Of a DNA stretch of 16,915 nt, positions 12,001-16,043 are shown piece after piece. The DNA comes from Elusimicrobiota bacterium (GTDB lineage: Bacteria; CG03; SLGR01; PWQF01): positions 1 to 16,915 of the forward strand of contig PWOI01000002.1 in assembly GCA_003557485.1 (NCBI GenBank). Reading direction: 5' to 3'. The number at the start of each line of letters is the position of its first letter. The first letter of the stretch is position 1. Under the pieces are notes generated by a model, which was given only the letters and a program-made list of their open reading frames with translations, was not told the origin of the DNA and did no database searches. The translations under genes were made by a program, and so were the position numbers.

Positions 12001-15000
12001 GCAATGTGGACAGGAATAAAACGTCCGGGGATATTGTTATAAGTTTTGACATTAATACGGCTAATCTTACTGATTTCTGGAGGGCTTTGGGAACGCACGA
12101 TTTCCGTATTTATGAAGACGGGTTCTACCGCTCTTTTACTTACAGGGAACTTGTGCAGAAACTGGAAGAAAAAGCAAAAAGCGTTTTACAGGGGATAACT
12201 GAAGAAGAAGGTTTAAGTCCGGAAGAGATGCGTTCTCTGGCGGAATACATTTATGGGGACGGTACCGTATATAATCCGGGTATAATAGGTATATTGAAAA
12301 ATCCGTCACAGTATAAAGACCTGCAGCATATAATGGTAGAATCTCACAAGGATATCGACCCCGCAACGGGAAAGGCAAGAAAAGATAACAGGGCTTCACT
12401 TGCGGAGTTGGAAAAACTTGCCAGGTACAATCCTTATTTTGCCCATTTTATACCTGAAAGTGAGACTCAAAGATGGATATACCTTGCCCGCGCTGCAGGG
12501 AATATTTTTTCCACTGCATATATGAAGAGCTTGATGAGAGGTTATCCCGAACTTCGTGATTTTATGTTTTTTGTTTCAAAAGACACTATGGGGACTCCAC
12601 TTGCGCAGGCTCTGAATACGGAGATATCAAAACTGACCGGGCTCATTGAAACAAAACGTGACGGTGAAGATGTTTTTGACAGGGTGAAAAATTTCACAGC
12701 GGTTAAATTGTCAATGATGAGATGGCTGAGAAACAAGTTCTATGCATCGGAAAAGGTCCGGATTGCCGGAAAAGAGGGTTATATACTTTATCGGGAAACA
12801 GAAGTTTACCGCGATGAAAGCGGAAGCCGGATAGAATTGTTTAAAGTGCGCGAATTACCCCGTACAGATGCACGTATCATAGGTGAGGTGATGAGAATAA
12901 AACCAGCAGGTAAGCGTACAACTGTTCTTGAAAGTGCCAGAGTGCTTGAAACTGGTACATCTAAGTTAAGGGAATTGTCTGCAGATGAAATAGGTGAGAT
13001 AGTCACTGTGAAGGCTCAAATGGAGTATAAAGGAATAGGTTCTCAGTACGATATGCCGGAACAATATCCTTACACTATAGCATCCTTATATAAACAGTTG
13101 CTTGCTTCCGGTGTTTTAAGAGGTCTTGTGCGTAGGGATGCCGAAGGGAATGTTATTGTCCCTGAAATATGCCTGGTTGACGAAGTAGCAGACGGTTCCT
13201 GGGATTTTCTTGCAATTTTTGCCATAGAGGAGCTTTCGCGTCAGGATATGAGCGAGATAAATGAATCGTCTTTGCGCGAAAAGCTTAAAGAAAGATTTGG
13301 GGAAGACCGCTGGTGGCTTCGTGATGCGGATGTCTATTCTTTAACTGCAGAACAGATAGAAAAATGGGAAGAATTGGAAGAAGCAATAAAAGAAGAAAGA
13401 AATATTGCCGAATCGGTGGATGTTAATGTTTTCATAGGGCAACCCCGCAGTTCCGGTGCTCTGCAAACGCCGGGCTACCCGAGCCTGCAAGTTGAAGAAT
13501 ATATGAGGAGGTACGGGATGACAGAATCCGAAGCCAAGATGGCTATAGAAGCGTCCACTCATGGAGCTGACTTTAATCCTCATCCTTTTATGGTTGACAG
13601 GGAGCATCCTGATGCAAGAGTTCTTCCTATTTACGGAGACAATATCCCGATAAAACTTGAGAATTGGCAGGTTTTCATCGGATTTTATTTAACTCAACTT
13701 CTTATCTATAACGGAGTTGTAAGATATTATAAAGAGGAATATAAGCGTCAGGCTGTAGAACAGATAGGAAAACTTTTAAATGATCCGGAAGTTTCTGTTA
13801 TATCCAAAATCCAGGCGCTGGAAGTGCTTAAGGCTTTTCCTTTTGAGCGGACACTTAATTTAATTTTGGAAAATTATGATGTTTTTAAGGATAATCCTGA
13901 GTTGCTCAGTAAAGCGGAAGATACCAGTCTGGAGATATTTCGCCGCATAATGGATGAAGCGGTTTCTTTTGATAGTCAGGGCCGGATAACTGAAGTCAAT
14001 AATGTGGAAAATTTGTTGCACAGGGCCCCTATAGTTAAAAAGCAACGGGCCAGCAGGTTTAGCAGGCTCAGTCAAGAGGCTAAAAACGTTCAGGGTTACA
14101 TTGAAGAGGAACGTAATCGAATGGTTTTAGTAGGTTTACCTTTTGAAGTTTACAATAGAATCAGCGTAAATGAATTGAATAAACTTCAGTTTCAAAGAGG
14201 TGGAAATTACACTTTTTATGCGGTTCCCGTTATGTCAGAAAAAGAAAGTGATATTAAAGCCGAGCTTGACAGAAGCCGAAGAGCGCTGGGTATAGAAGAT
14301 TTTATGTTTCTCAGTAAGGATATGTTTTCTGCGGATAATCCGGCAGGCGAGGCAAATATTATATCGGCCGTTAATAAGCAGTATCCGGATACGGGTTTGA
14401 AGGAAGAATATACAACCCTTCCGTTTTCATTTTTTCACAACCTGGTCGCTTTCGGGGTAGGTTTAGCATCAGTAGGGACGTTGATAGCGGTTTCTTCTAC
14501 ATTACTTCCGTTTGAGGCGCTTTTGTTTTCTTTCGGTGCAACTCTCGCCGCCGGCTGGATGACAGCCAGGTATACGACGCATTTTCTTATGTCATCATTG
14601 GCGCTGTTATATATGAGCGTACTGAACAGCTTCTCACCCGGAACTGTTAACTTGGGGCAGGTGGACATTGATGTTTATAACTATGCGATTGATGAACTGC
14701 GCGGGTATGGCGCTTATACGGTAGTGAATGATGGTATGGAAGGAGAGTCCCGCCTTCCGCGGCACAGGTTTGCTGAGACAGAAGCTGATACAGGAAAGGT
14801 AAAAATAGCTTCCTGGCTTGTTTCCGATTCAGAATCCCGTGTATTTAACTTTCTCAGAGGGCTTATCCTTCCTGTTGTACTTGAACATGAGGGTCACCGG
14901 CTTATGGGCCGCGGAACTTTAGAAACCTATATTGCCAAACCCTTTACAAGGCCTGTGGCAGAGGAAAGGATTTATGAAGAGGCTGAGGATGAAGATATAG

Positions 15001-15950
15001 CTAAAGCCGATGTGAGGTCAGAGGCCTACCGCTTGGCTGAAGGGTATGGGTTGACGAGAAGAGAAATAGATTATTTAACAGTACTTTTACCAGGTCTTCC
15101 CGAAGACCTCAAAAAATCTTTTATTGTTGCAGAGGACGGGCTTGGTTCTAATCTGTTAGGAGATATTAATAAACTAAGGGACGAAGGCCATCTGCCGGAT
15201 GTTGAAGCCGGGGATGTTCTTGCCCTGGAAAAAAGAGTAGTAGGCCGCCTTGCTCTGCTGGGCCTGAGTTTAGAGGATAAGAGTCTTCTGGGAGATATCG
15301 TCAGGTACGTTGCGGCATATGAGAAGAGCCGCGCAGACTCCACCGACAGGTTTGAGCTCGCTGAATTCTATATGGAAAATCTTGGCATAGACAGCAGCGA
15401 CAGGGAAGCCGTTATAGAGGCTACAGCGGCTCTTGTTTTCTTCAGTCATATACTTTTTACCGGTGATACGGGAGTTCTGGGAAGGCACAGCAGTATAGAG
15501 GAGAAGCTTGAAGTTATACTAAGCGGTCCCGGGTACAGAAATATGTCGCAGTCGGATCTTTCTGATGTTAAGGCAAGGGTTCTGGATTTTGAGAGGGAGT
15601 TTCGCGGCAGCGCGCTGGATATAGCGCCTGTATCGCATCCCGGAGCCATAGGGGTTGAAGAGAGTTCTTTTATGGAGAGAAGAAGCGGAATAGACCATCT
15701 TACCGATGCCGTCAGGCGCCTGGGGTCTGCGATAATTGAGTTGCCGTTTACATTTGTAAGCCTGCCGGGAAGTATTGCTGACAGGCAGTGGGACGGGTTA
15801 ATGGCAACGGACGCTCTCTTTCTGCGTACAGGGTACAGGTCAAGGATAGAAATTCTTATTGAGAGAATGCGGGCTGCGTTCGGGTTTGGCGCTGGCAGTG
15901 GCATACTGCCCGACCTGAACGAAGTTGCGCCGGTGCTTTATGCAAGTTAA
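1..15950 (+). CDS. Giant multidomain membrane protein with GT84-like (NdvB-type) glycosyltransferase head, 5' partial
   Basis: One frame stays open from the first complete codon (3-5) to TAA at 15948-15950, over 5,300 codons. The ATG at 24 is probably not the start. No Shine-Dalgarno precedes it, the frame is open to the window edge, and initiation there would cut the first beta strand of the glycosyltransferase fold. NdvB relatives also carry N-terminal membrane helices before this domain. Order (residue 1 = ATG at 24): GT84-like catalytic domain 1-485, seven or eight membrane helices 514-814, Pro/Arg linker, helical repeats 1000-2450, coiled coil, single membrane helix 2566-2583, duplicated HExxE domains, NadD-like domain 3485-3700, HEAT-like parts, second membrane cluster 4806-4875, helical C-terminus. 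Family knowledge suggests polymerisation of a glucan from a nucleotide sugar at the inner membrane. The product, and the role of the 4,500-residue tail, are unknown. Classical NdvB is roughly 2,800-2,900 residues and ends in a GH94 module, absent here. Confidence 0.93.
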   Translation, partial: NPLRINYMVAKFSGSKDEVGFAIPYIEQSLEAMRPTLDLLGDRVELIITFNSGTAKENVIEYEVERVKKLARRYPKNVVFLYTNKKIAEWTDNVKGKAGRTGAFGQKAGTVENGVQLLVTGESFPVTHVDQGLEASQVPDSRLFSEVWSSDLSRALGVDGDNETIREDILAGRKVDITNVPEFMIVMDDKNELLFGSDLENALAIMLHPENRHIVMATPNIAITPPFEPGKYPKESALWRIMRSARDIHNEFNAKILAGMYRNQMAFFGKGMVRLPEYYDRVYGRDVQPHPHATSHDWQESVAVTYADGFYGSTDFSIEVLQESGDGLEKTIKVRLNEEVSFVRIKICPDTADVTISHITPETGAFEEYREFKGVFNLPSTKEKWENTLHTTSEQAEKIVTLQEELEKRGEKLTAYNFEEKIRENKPDLANEINIKKAGNWLRSEGRKYLLEYITSFYSNTVNYGERDMMNFVSYLIRDSRWLKGDFQMYRTLGPYSDLLPPYHSWHLSGIGRRFFGDPSFATLLLLLNSLWLVPTLVSIPYFPVIAGITFGVTMFGIIFIDRVIDPIRYERVKAEKQGVRFNLFESVARGAFQLLKGVLDTVRTTVISLPLVLVRPFMVYIQYMLESGKKDKEPDWPSATFLVTKEFAESIGFGDEFDMYIYDAVFVAFLFSAGVGALFMLGWVPFTMFGVFGLMPVLGAFTTGWIGIKLTGKSRDLSEPGDSLWRKGAVAGLFVLGVGGYAALYFAAGITVPFMLAGPALVLFSFLGVRWAEQPVTFERAPPGGKIFGWLGSRIARASVSLLLIVSSIAVPLAGELFKNMPANVPDAILQVTNVLFPDEESRYAFGDQHRYLFRGIDEEYKSMDFYLPEDPVSGLPSTLKPREDAVVLDETQARPATLGRAIPPLIGDPSVFEEVKGDPRSVLREVPVRQDLAVVPQARPFREMPLRQPRLRDTRQLREFFEAAEALGTPRTLGSTIVGAVKTGVGIVFPPAGIVLGVVDRATAVNEIRKYGDRWPWFTLADPVVAQFWFEANLLTKEKDMEEIAEIFRWDDIAKFWRTGISEQRRNWKHYEELQAAVLSLYYSGQEVNETNVRAFLDEYRKVESLAEKYPRISLTPFRLVPDGGRTLLKAFGNISFYIPVLPGIPGTQGVVLADAFFSGDSGTFESLTALAVANGISVEEIMEILGFDYVNERWAELDFNNIDPIIRRAYYNQLRREYDRNGMENVEITDDDVKLQILQAEYSMALDAWESTGGEGYPAHEDIRKISSELQRIMAAVGPQTLFPFRDIHGNITDLGISGIIAVEAYAAREIKGWTLDQYMDSLIPRLELIQEYKRSDVKIPEDVSDELLFQNEMRRRGLETDPRIDDPAVADAIDESIRNMSSEAREFTSYMWLALLGMEAPEGVESEVIIKTFKDILESARNIGFDSVYAWAAASYLTVPSLYNPDMDLTAYMKGELEQVREWVSEEADREDREIDNFRKFSDTILRINCRKQGYTESQIDLLLEQSADSERKYTAFMFLADLKGVAEKNNLDPAPSELAGRWLEIYSHGLGQYESIPWEEVAGYWTIKSFVTGMDAGQILAEFEGDLRKADEWLRVGIDLDEKFIEITLRNNYREQGFSESDIERLLEQTGEEEKKYTAFMALAGMARLAEENNLELAPSELAGRWLEIYSHGLERYESIPWADVSGYWTVLSYRAEFTSVDSMFARFSEEFEIVSGWLSDRKFSPGERFVETVNRNLFSEQGFSPENIDMLMEQTPSDVLLFNSYMFLAGLHLDAVHNQVSISPGVLSRTWLGMYSAGINGEHRSIPWMDAAGAFMMEYLINRETQEWESVEDYLGFIDGKLSWVNSMISGGRALPWEEFARENAFRGQIIMRGLDYDPRKRDSGMETLINNFIDSEKPGVLNFNAWMTLASIRQEFKERFGDELSDEQVSEAASILLGFWSQLPEIYPKLPLFKPGVVENMVVEALTMENPGQVVNMQNLEVVNDLWETEIDEDIKDALSDEIYERTGIRITDGDILHLNALQAGIGFLKQSGLELEINGENIQRSLRLITRIRSMAGDYRELNLKKQGNSEIWAAFAINTGIDADKLETDYFQKIKDLFDPVKSSLSDGEIRIMLEHQEKISATERDTAAGMYGVDASRLAEPDIEKNDFVTEIARFHLRRAYELGLGTEGVDSFFSVLKGVKDAHGGFRQDMEYSELREWQSRMESYAFGLHQINLLVFGEAADESLREAVGDFSNFEVLKEAFLENLSAVRGSDEVLGQLKSIERDRDADLASAFEFNWTLWMTLREVDIEEMESIVSNLDFVREARAGLIGLELPEETGVAFDDALHIHRRGDSWLSRMLFELETKVQRTEERLWANRVVKHAYSEFFDINLDEDIPEHKRLLESIYHWYLRLESRNPGGNNFEYIVETLAGVGEIEEFEPLITALGRLSPRSHTPSFTEENAYMENLISEINYVERLRENLLRLQRESKDTADLERDLQQAEERLERLKNQAGAENTVNMVRDYLNEMDSFDDNVRRRVQERLDSIDPAERLPHRESVISQARLADRHLNELRADKRRNEMDVLLGSIGVFLSYFFISKKSHESREKRKAAAEAAKKAAAAKKKTSPPMDHTAALNQINTDYTEKEIKMSRTLERMKPETLVEHAKSLNSASLPVTHTTLRYNPETLIERARILRERGIEVTAASLTRNYNRITSIAPALGENIPRLIGDAASYYFRLENHLRFAMDLHEALNKGTANALAMLLKGEKDEAVFVDTDGYSDELNILKGVEGIDEVRVSNQDPELVFQNEGVYGLATVEIVEGKKALIVHRLVLDALRDRGPPAVYESARQYLEELARHELDEFNFLQSNPGKTSEDFHEKLKAENSRQLNLFEFKRHIKEQIVFQEYNLALEDINRHIEDKSKFVSLNDALKQLAPAELTQRAQMLRYLNVEVNWQTLTDTEFFNDHFSVTEHPFYPEGAEIEYLHMDGYYLTDPVKRYPNNSFFMERENGYIFVKSPASIFARDVNAEEAIIMSLQGNIWVSGEPEPAVALVRVYPEYRRDTATAKDTLERVLNTLFEEMEKQGFHIINVSHNAPGGVPVINVNGLNYDQIRDIIRNEVNPIRGPGCAVDQWDLSLTSERGLQRCNLLSIETSPKDTEGETWQASKKEWFAPKDLILSSFYESRYSYYGNNVPVLISNAIKYLSRIDPNSRLVSELINAAGNALAVLLKGTVDENILTESQLSEKGFTTMRDTLRVESKMNVQVSNQDINLIFQGDDIYGLATIEVDERSGEKTLIVHESVLNALQKRGPPAGFTVESFLQMLARHEINEYAYLENNRGTSSEDYHKSLDKDHEEQALFEFKNTIKDSFFIASPTDREKQRADQVLIKVRDMVSPISRDDKSVSKAVGGLLESLESTIEGLKNHDPYDPESYLATAQRAHSNASPGDEEKFPGYNAVLNELEKLYSLSIKEWNNVAELINSGEINPGGTSYKVSIEGEEAVVPDDLQRPSRAIFYATKFEPAQLAHLLVIPKLLAEKKADKVVLMNDNSDPERKPGLISLAIRDPIARKALESFGDFIQFTTFQKEELDLFRADGETVFGEFLKQNASVPLTAFYVAGYDHLRLRYTDRKTGGLRNDTPLKIAELKTELQGQIHSETDINLIFLKRPGIELPDPPEKVQQESKVPLYVVDLGLDVNVSATMVREFGRYWLTLYQNYQSAGALGIWGFDNDPLYRIRQDEIAQGLIGSLGLRKDKEGNFYDYSGFDEGKFKNHLQEAAGRAIEQTDRALIKVFLDDQTTDERRSELMRVRQLLFERVRESLSPSFKNEIESFQEFLKENPIVDGRMLTENDRLKAVPGHRHGLLNEARSILESETSSRDEKIQAVRSLWRWTDSGALKVLSDSLIKYRHDPLITREVLKALHANKQDGVLRGREIEHYSITGTIWRLVDDYGLSRDKFTLIQTEPMQEFLLRFDFSGKGFYDLENFIEQLKNYYVKKDPSVNVQVKHRNVDRNKTSGDIVISFDINTANLTDFWRALGTHDFRIYEDGFYRSFTYRELVQKLEEKAKSVLQGITEEEGLSPEEMRSLAEYIYGDGTVYNPGIIGILKNPSQYKDLQHIMVESHKDIDPATGKARKDNRASLAELEKLARYNPYFAHFIPESETQRWIYLARAAGNIFSTAYMKSLMRGYPELRDFMFFVSKDTMGTPLAQALNTEISKLTGLIETKRDGEDVFDRVKNFTAVKLSMMRWLRNKFYASEKVRIAGKEGYILYRETEVYRDESGSRIELFKVRELPRTDARIIGEVMRIKPAGKRTTVLESARVLETGTSKLRELSADEIGEIVTVKAQMEYKGIGSQYDMPEQYPYTIASLYKQLLASGVLRGLVRRDAEGNVIVPEICLVDEVADGSWDFLAIFAIEELSRQDMSEINESSLREKLKERFGEDRWWLRDADVYSLTAEQIEKWEELEEAIKEERNIAESVDVNVFIGQPRSSGALQTPGYPSLQVEEYMRRYGMTESEAKMAIEASTHGADFNPHPFMVDREHPDARVLPIYGDNIPIKLENWQVFIGFYLTQLLIYNGVVRYYKEEYKRQAVEQIGKLLNDPEVSVISKIQALEVLKAFPFERTLNLILENYDVFKDNPELLSKAEDTSLEIFRRIMDEAVSFDSQGRITEVNNVENLLHRAPIVKKQRASRFSRLSQEAKNVQGYIEEERNRMVLVGLPFEVYNRISVNELNKLQFQRGGNYTFYAVPVMSEKESDIKAELDRSRRALGIEDFMFLSKDMFSADNPAGEANIISAVNKQYPDTGLKEEYTTLPFSFFHNLVAFGVGLASVGTLIAVSSTLLPFEALLFSFGATLAAGWMTARYTTHFLMSSLALLYMSVLNSFSPGTVNLGQVDIDVYNYAIDELRGYGAYTVVNDGMEGESRLPRHRFAETEADTGKVKIASWLVSDSESRVFNFLRGLILPVVLEHEGHRLMGRGTLETYIAKPFTRPVAEERIYEEAEDEDIAKADVRSEAYRLAEGYGLTRREIDYLTVLLPGLPEDLKKSFIVAEDGLGSNLLGDINKLRDEGHLPDVEAGDVLALEKRVVGRLALLGLSLEDKSLLGDIVRYVAAYEKSRADSTDRFELAEFYMENLGIDSSDREAVIEATAALVFFSHILFTGDTGVLGRHSSIEEKLEVILSGPGYRNMSQSDLSDVKARVLDFEREFRGSALDIAPVSHPGAIGVEESSFMERRSGIDHLTDAVRRLGSAIIELPFTFVSLPGSIADRQWDGLMATDALFLRTGYRSRIEILIERMRAAFGFGAGSGILPDLNEVAPVLYAS
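3..1480 (+). other. GT84-like glycosyltransferase catalytic domain
   Basis: Motifs align in order with the GT84 domain of cyclic beta-1,2-glucan synthases (recalled, not searched). A gKxG segment is at residues 98-106 (GQKAGTVEN). The strand-plus-acid motif MDDKNE at 180-185 stands where NdvB has LDADT. HPENR at 201-205 matches the family's HPLNRP. FFGKG at 260-264 matches FTGKG. SHDWQE at 288-293 matches the SHDLLEG catalytic-base motif. RWLKGDFQ at 474-481 matches RWVRGDWQ, the counterpart of QxxRW in processive GT2 synthases. The nucleotide-sugar site and base therefore look intact, so the domain is probably active in the cytoplasm. An extra stretch of about 140 residues sits between SHDWQE and RWLKGDFQ. 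The donor is probably UDP-glucose by family analogy; linkage cannot be read from sequence. Confidence 0.82.
1563..2465 (+). other. Membrane domain of the glucan synthase head (about 7 TM helices)
   Basis: Hydrophobic segments lie at about residues 514-536, 537-557, 658-678, 681-706, 723-744, 745-766 and 793-814. A further hydrophobic helix at 593-617 is followed by a basic stretch (SGKKDKE) and D-W630-PSAT. This resembles the NdvB pattern of an interfacial helix, then SRR, then LLEW and TAA, so I read it as amphipathic rather than spanning. Seven spanning helices would leave the following tail on the periplasmic side. The topology is inferred by eye with the positive-inside rule. Confidence 0.7.
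2466..3020 (+). other. Pro/Arg-rich linker after the membrane domain
   Basis: Residues about 815-960 are low in long hydrophobic runs and rich in Pro, Arg and acidic residues (for example PQARPFREMPLRQPRLR), suggesting an extended or disordered linker. A short Gly/Val/Ile-rich, possibly membrane-associated segment follows at about 967-992 (VGIVFPPAGIVLGVV). No domain is recognised. This is the point where NdvB would lead to its carbohydrate-binding and GH94 modules. Confidence 0.5.
4623..4668 (+). repeat. 46-bp perfect direct DNA repeat, copy 1
   Basis: This stretch (starts TCGGAGCTTGCAGGC, ends CACGGACTGG) is identical base for base to 4995-5040, 372 bases (124 codons) downstream. It encodes the SELAGRWLEIYSHGL core of repeat unit 2. 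The flanks continue with only scattered differences as far as ATCCATACCCTGGG. Confidence 0.95.
4995..5040 (+). repeat. 46-bp perfect direct DNA repeat, copy 2
   Basis: Second copy of the 46-bp identity described at 4623-4668, in repeat unit 3. Third positions are identical as well, which protein-level constraint alone does not explain; it points to recent duplication or gene conversion between adjacent units. Confidence 0.95.
7360..7718 (+). other. Coiled-coil segment
   Basis: Residues about 2447-2565 are rich in Glu, Arg, Leu and Gln with heptad-like Leu/Ile spacing (for example RLRENLLRLQRES and LERDLQQAEERLERLK) and almost no Pro or Gly. A long coiled coil or helical stalk ending at the following membrane helix is likely. 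It may mediate oligomerisation or act as a spacer. Confidence 0.65.
7719..7865 (+). other. Single membrane helix followed by Lys/Ala-rich tether
   Basis: Residues 2566-2583 (MDVLLGSIGVFLSYFFIS) form a short hydrophobic segment. It is followed at once by KK and a run of Lys, Arg, Ala and Glu with AAAEAAKKAAAAKKK. By the positive-inside rule the part after the helix faces the cytoplasm. That fits a periplasmic location for residues 1000-2565 if the head has an odd number of spanning helices. Topology is inferred. Confidence 0.6.
7950..8111 (+). repeat. Two adjacent PETL helical motifs of 26-28 residues
   Basis: PETLVEHAKSL at residue 2643 and PETLIERARIL at residue 2669 each open a short unit. 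Each runs on through a V/I-T-x-x-[ST]-L pattern and closes with a Tyr-Asn. A third diverged copy (PAELTQRAQMLR) starts at residue 2921 (nt 8784). The pattern is P-x-x-L, then an amphipathic helix, then a hydrophobic-V-x-x-x-[ST]-L turn, loosely like short helical repeats such as mTERF or PPR. No family is assigned. Confidence 0.6.
8181..8695 (+). repeat. HExxE domain, copy A
   Basis: Residues about 2720-2890. Landmarks shared with copy B are NALAMLLKG (2743-2751), VSNQDPELVFQ, YGLATVEI, LIVHRLVLDAL, RGPPA, and then LARHELDEF with H2843, E2844 and E2847. Next comes TSEDFH with H2863, and finally LFEFKRHIK. The HExxE-x15-H arrangement is conserved exactly in copy B, so it may be a metal site like that of zincins, though the usual HExxH is absent. 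Function is unknown; a metallopeptidase-like or binding domain is only a guess. Confidence 0.7.
8784..8870 (+). repeat. Third, diverged PETL-type motif
   Basis: Residues 2921-2949 start PAELTQRAQMLR and continue through a V-x-V-N-x-x-T-L turn to FFN, matching the length and hydrophobic pattern of the two PETL motifs near residue 2643. It lies after HExxE domain A, so the two repeat types alternate along the chain. Confidence 0.5.
9570..10091 (+). repeat. HExxE domain, copy B
   Basis: Residues about 3183-3356, a diverged duplicate of copy A. It has GNALAVLLKG at 3207-3216, VSNQDINLIFQ, YGLATIEV, LIVHESVLNAL and RGPPA. Then comes LARHEINEY with H3312, E3313 and E3316, SSEDYH with H3332, and LFEFKNTIK. 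The active-site-like residues are offset from copy A by exactly 469 positions, and the spacing from the first His to the second is 20 in both. The region between the copies (about 2950-3180) is not recognised. Confidence 0.7.
10476..11123 (+). other. Degenerate NadD/cytidylyltransferase-like nucleotidyltransferase domain
   Basis: Residues about 3485-3700. KFEPAQLAHL (3504-3513) lines up with the FDPxHxGHL nucleotide-binding motif of nicotinate-mononucleotide adenylyltransferases. KADKVVLMN and RKPG follow where the family has a D-x-V-x-x-x-P strand and a PHK-type loop. A helix with IRDPIARKAL comes next, and near the end VSATMVRE (3683-3690) matches the ISxTxIR motif. The first motif His is Gln (Q3509) and the Gly is Ala (A3511), while H3512, S3684, T3686 and R3689 remain. 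The fold is plausible; catalytic activity is doubtful. Recognised by motif order, not by search. Confidence 0.5.
11590..11755 (+). other. HEAT-like helical segment
   Basis: Residues about 3856-3910 show paired amphipathic helices of HEAT type (DEKIQAVRSLWRW, then ALKVLSDSLIKY, then ITREVLKALHAN). A similar short stretch recurs at nt 13735-13960 (KLLNDPEVSVISKIQALEV, then NLILENYDVF). Such helices usually form protein-binding solenoids. The assignment is by pattern only. Confidence 0.45.
14439..14646 (+). other. C-terminal membrane cluster
   Basis: Residues about 4806-4875 contain three hydrophobic runs: LVAFGVGLASVGTLIAVSS, LPFEALLFSFGATLAAGW and FLMSSLALLYMSVLNSF. They are interrupted by Pro and by TARYTTH. 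They may be two or three membrane helices, so the protein touches the membrane at its start, middle and end. Confidence 0.65.
14862..15947 (+). other. C-terminal helical domain with HEGH motif
   Basis: Right after the membrane cluster, residues 4947-4961 read LILPVVLEHEGHRLM, giving H4955, E4956 and H4958. The placement resembles membrane-linked metallopeptidases, but the fifth position is Arg, so a canonical HExxH is not present. The rest (to residue 5308) is mainly helical, with acidic and Leu-rich stretches. It ends with a hydrophobic ELPFTFVSLPGS segment and the terminal APVLYAS. No family is recognised. Confidence 0.45.
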
Positions 15951-16043
15951 ACGAAAAGGAAGAATATTGTCAGTAGCAGCCGACTGCTTTCATAGAGCGG
16001 GTTTTTGGCTTATGGGAAATATATGTAAAGAGGTAATATTAAG
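15951..16043 (+). other. Intergenic region between the two genes
   Basis: Only 93 bases separate the genes. A small hairpin, AGCAG-CCGA-CTGCT at 15975-15988, is followed by just three T, too weak for a convincing terminator. No clear -35/-10 pair is seen. With the same strand and short gap, co-transcription of the two genes is likely. Confidence 0.6.
16029..16034 (+). promoter_or_regulatory. Ribosome binding site of the downstream gene
   Basis: AGAGGT ends nine bases before the ATG at 16044. The only in-frame ATG upstream, at 16023, is followed directly by TAA, so 16044 is the start. Confidence 0.75.

Noticed and set aside
14883-14900. HEGHR as a canonical HExxH zinc-protease site
   Set aside because: The fifth position is Arg, so the second His is one residue too early; kept only as a tentative motif.
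15975-15988. Hairpin AGCAG-CCGA-CTGCT as an intrinsic terminator
   Set aside because: The stem has only five pairs and is followed by three T, then mixed sequence.
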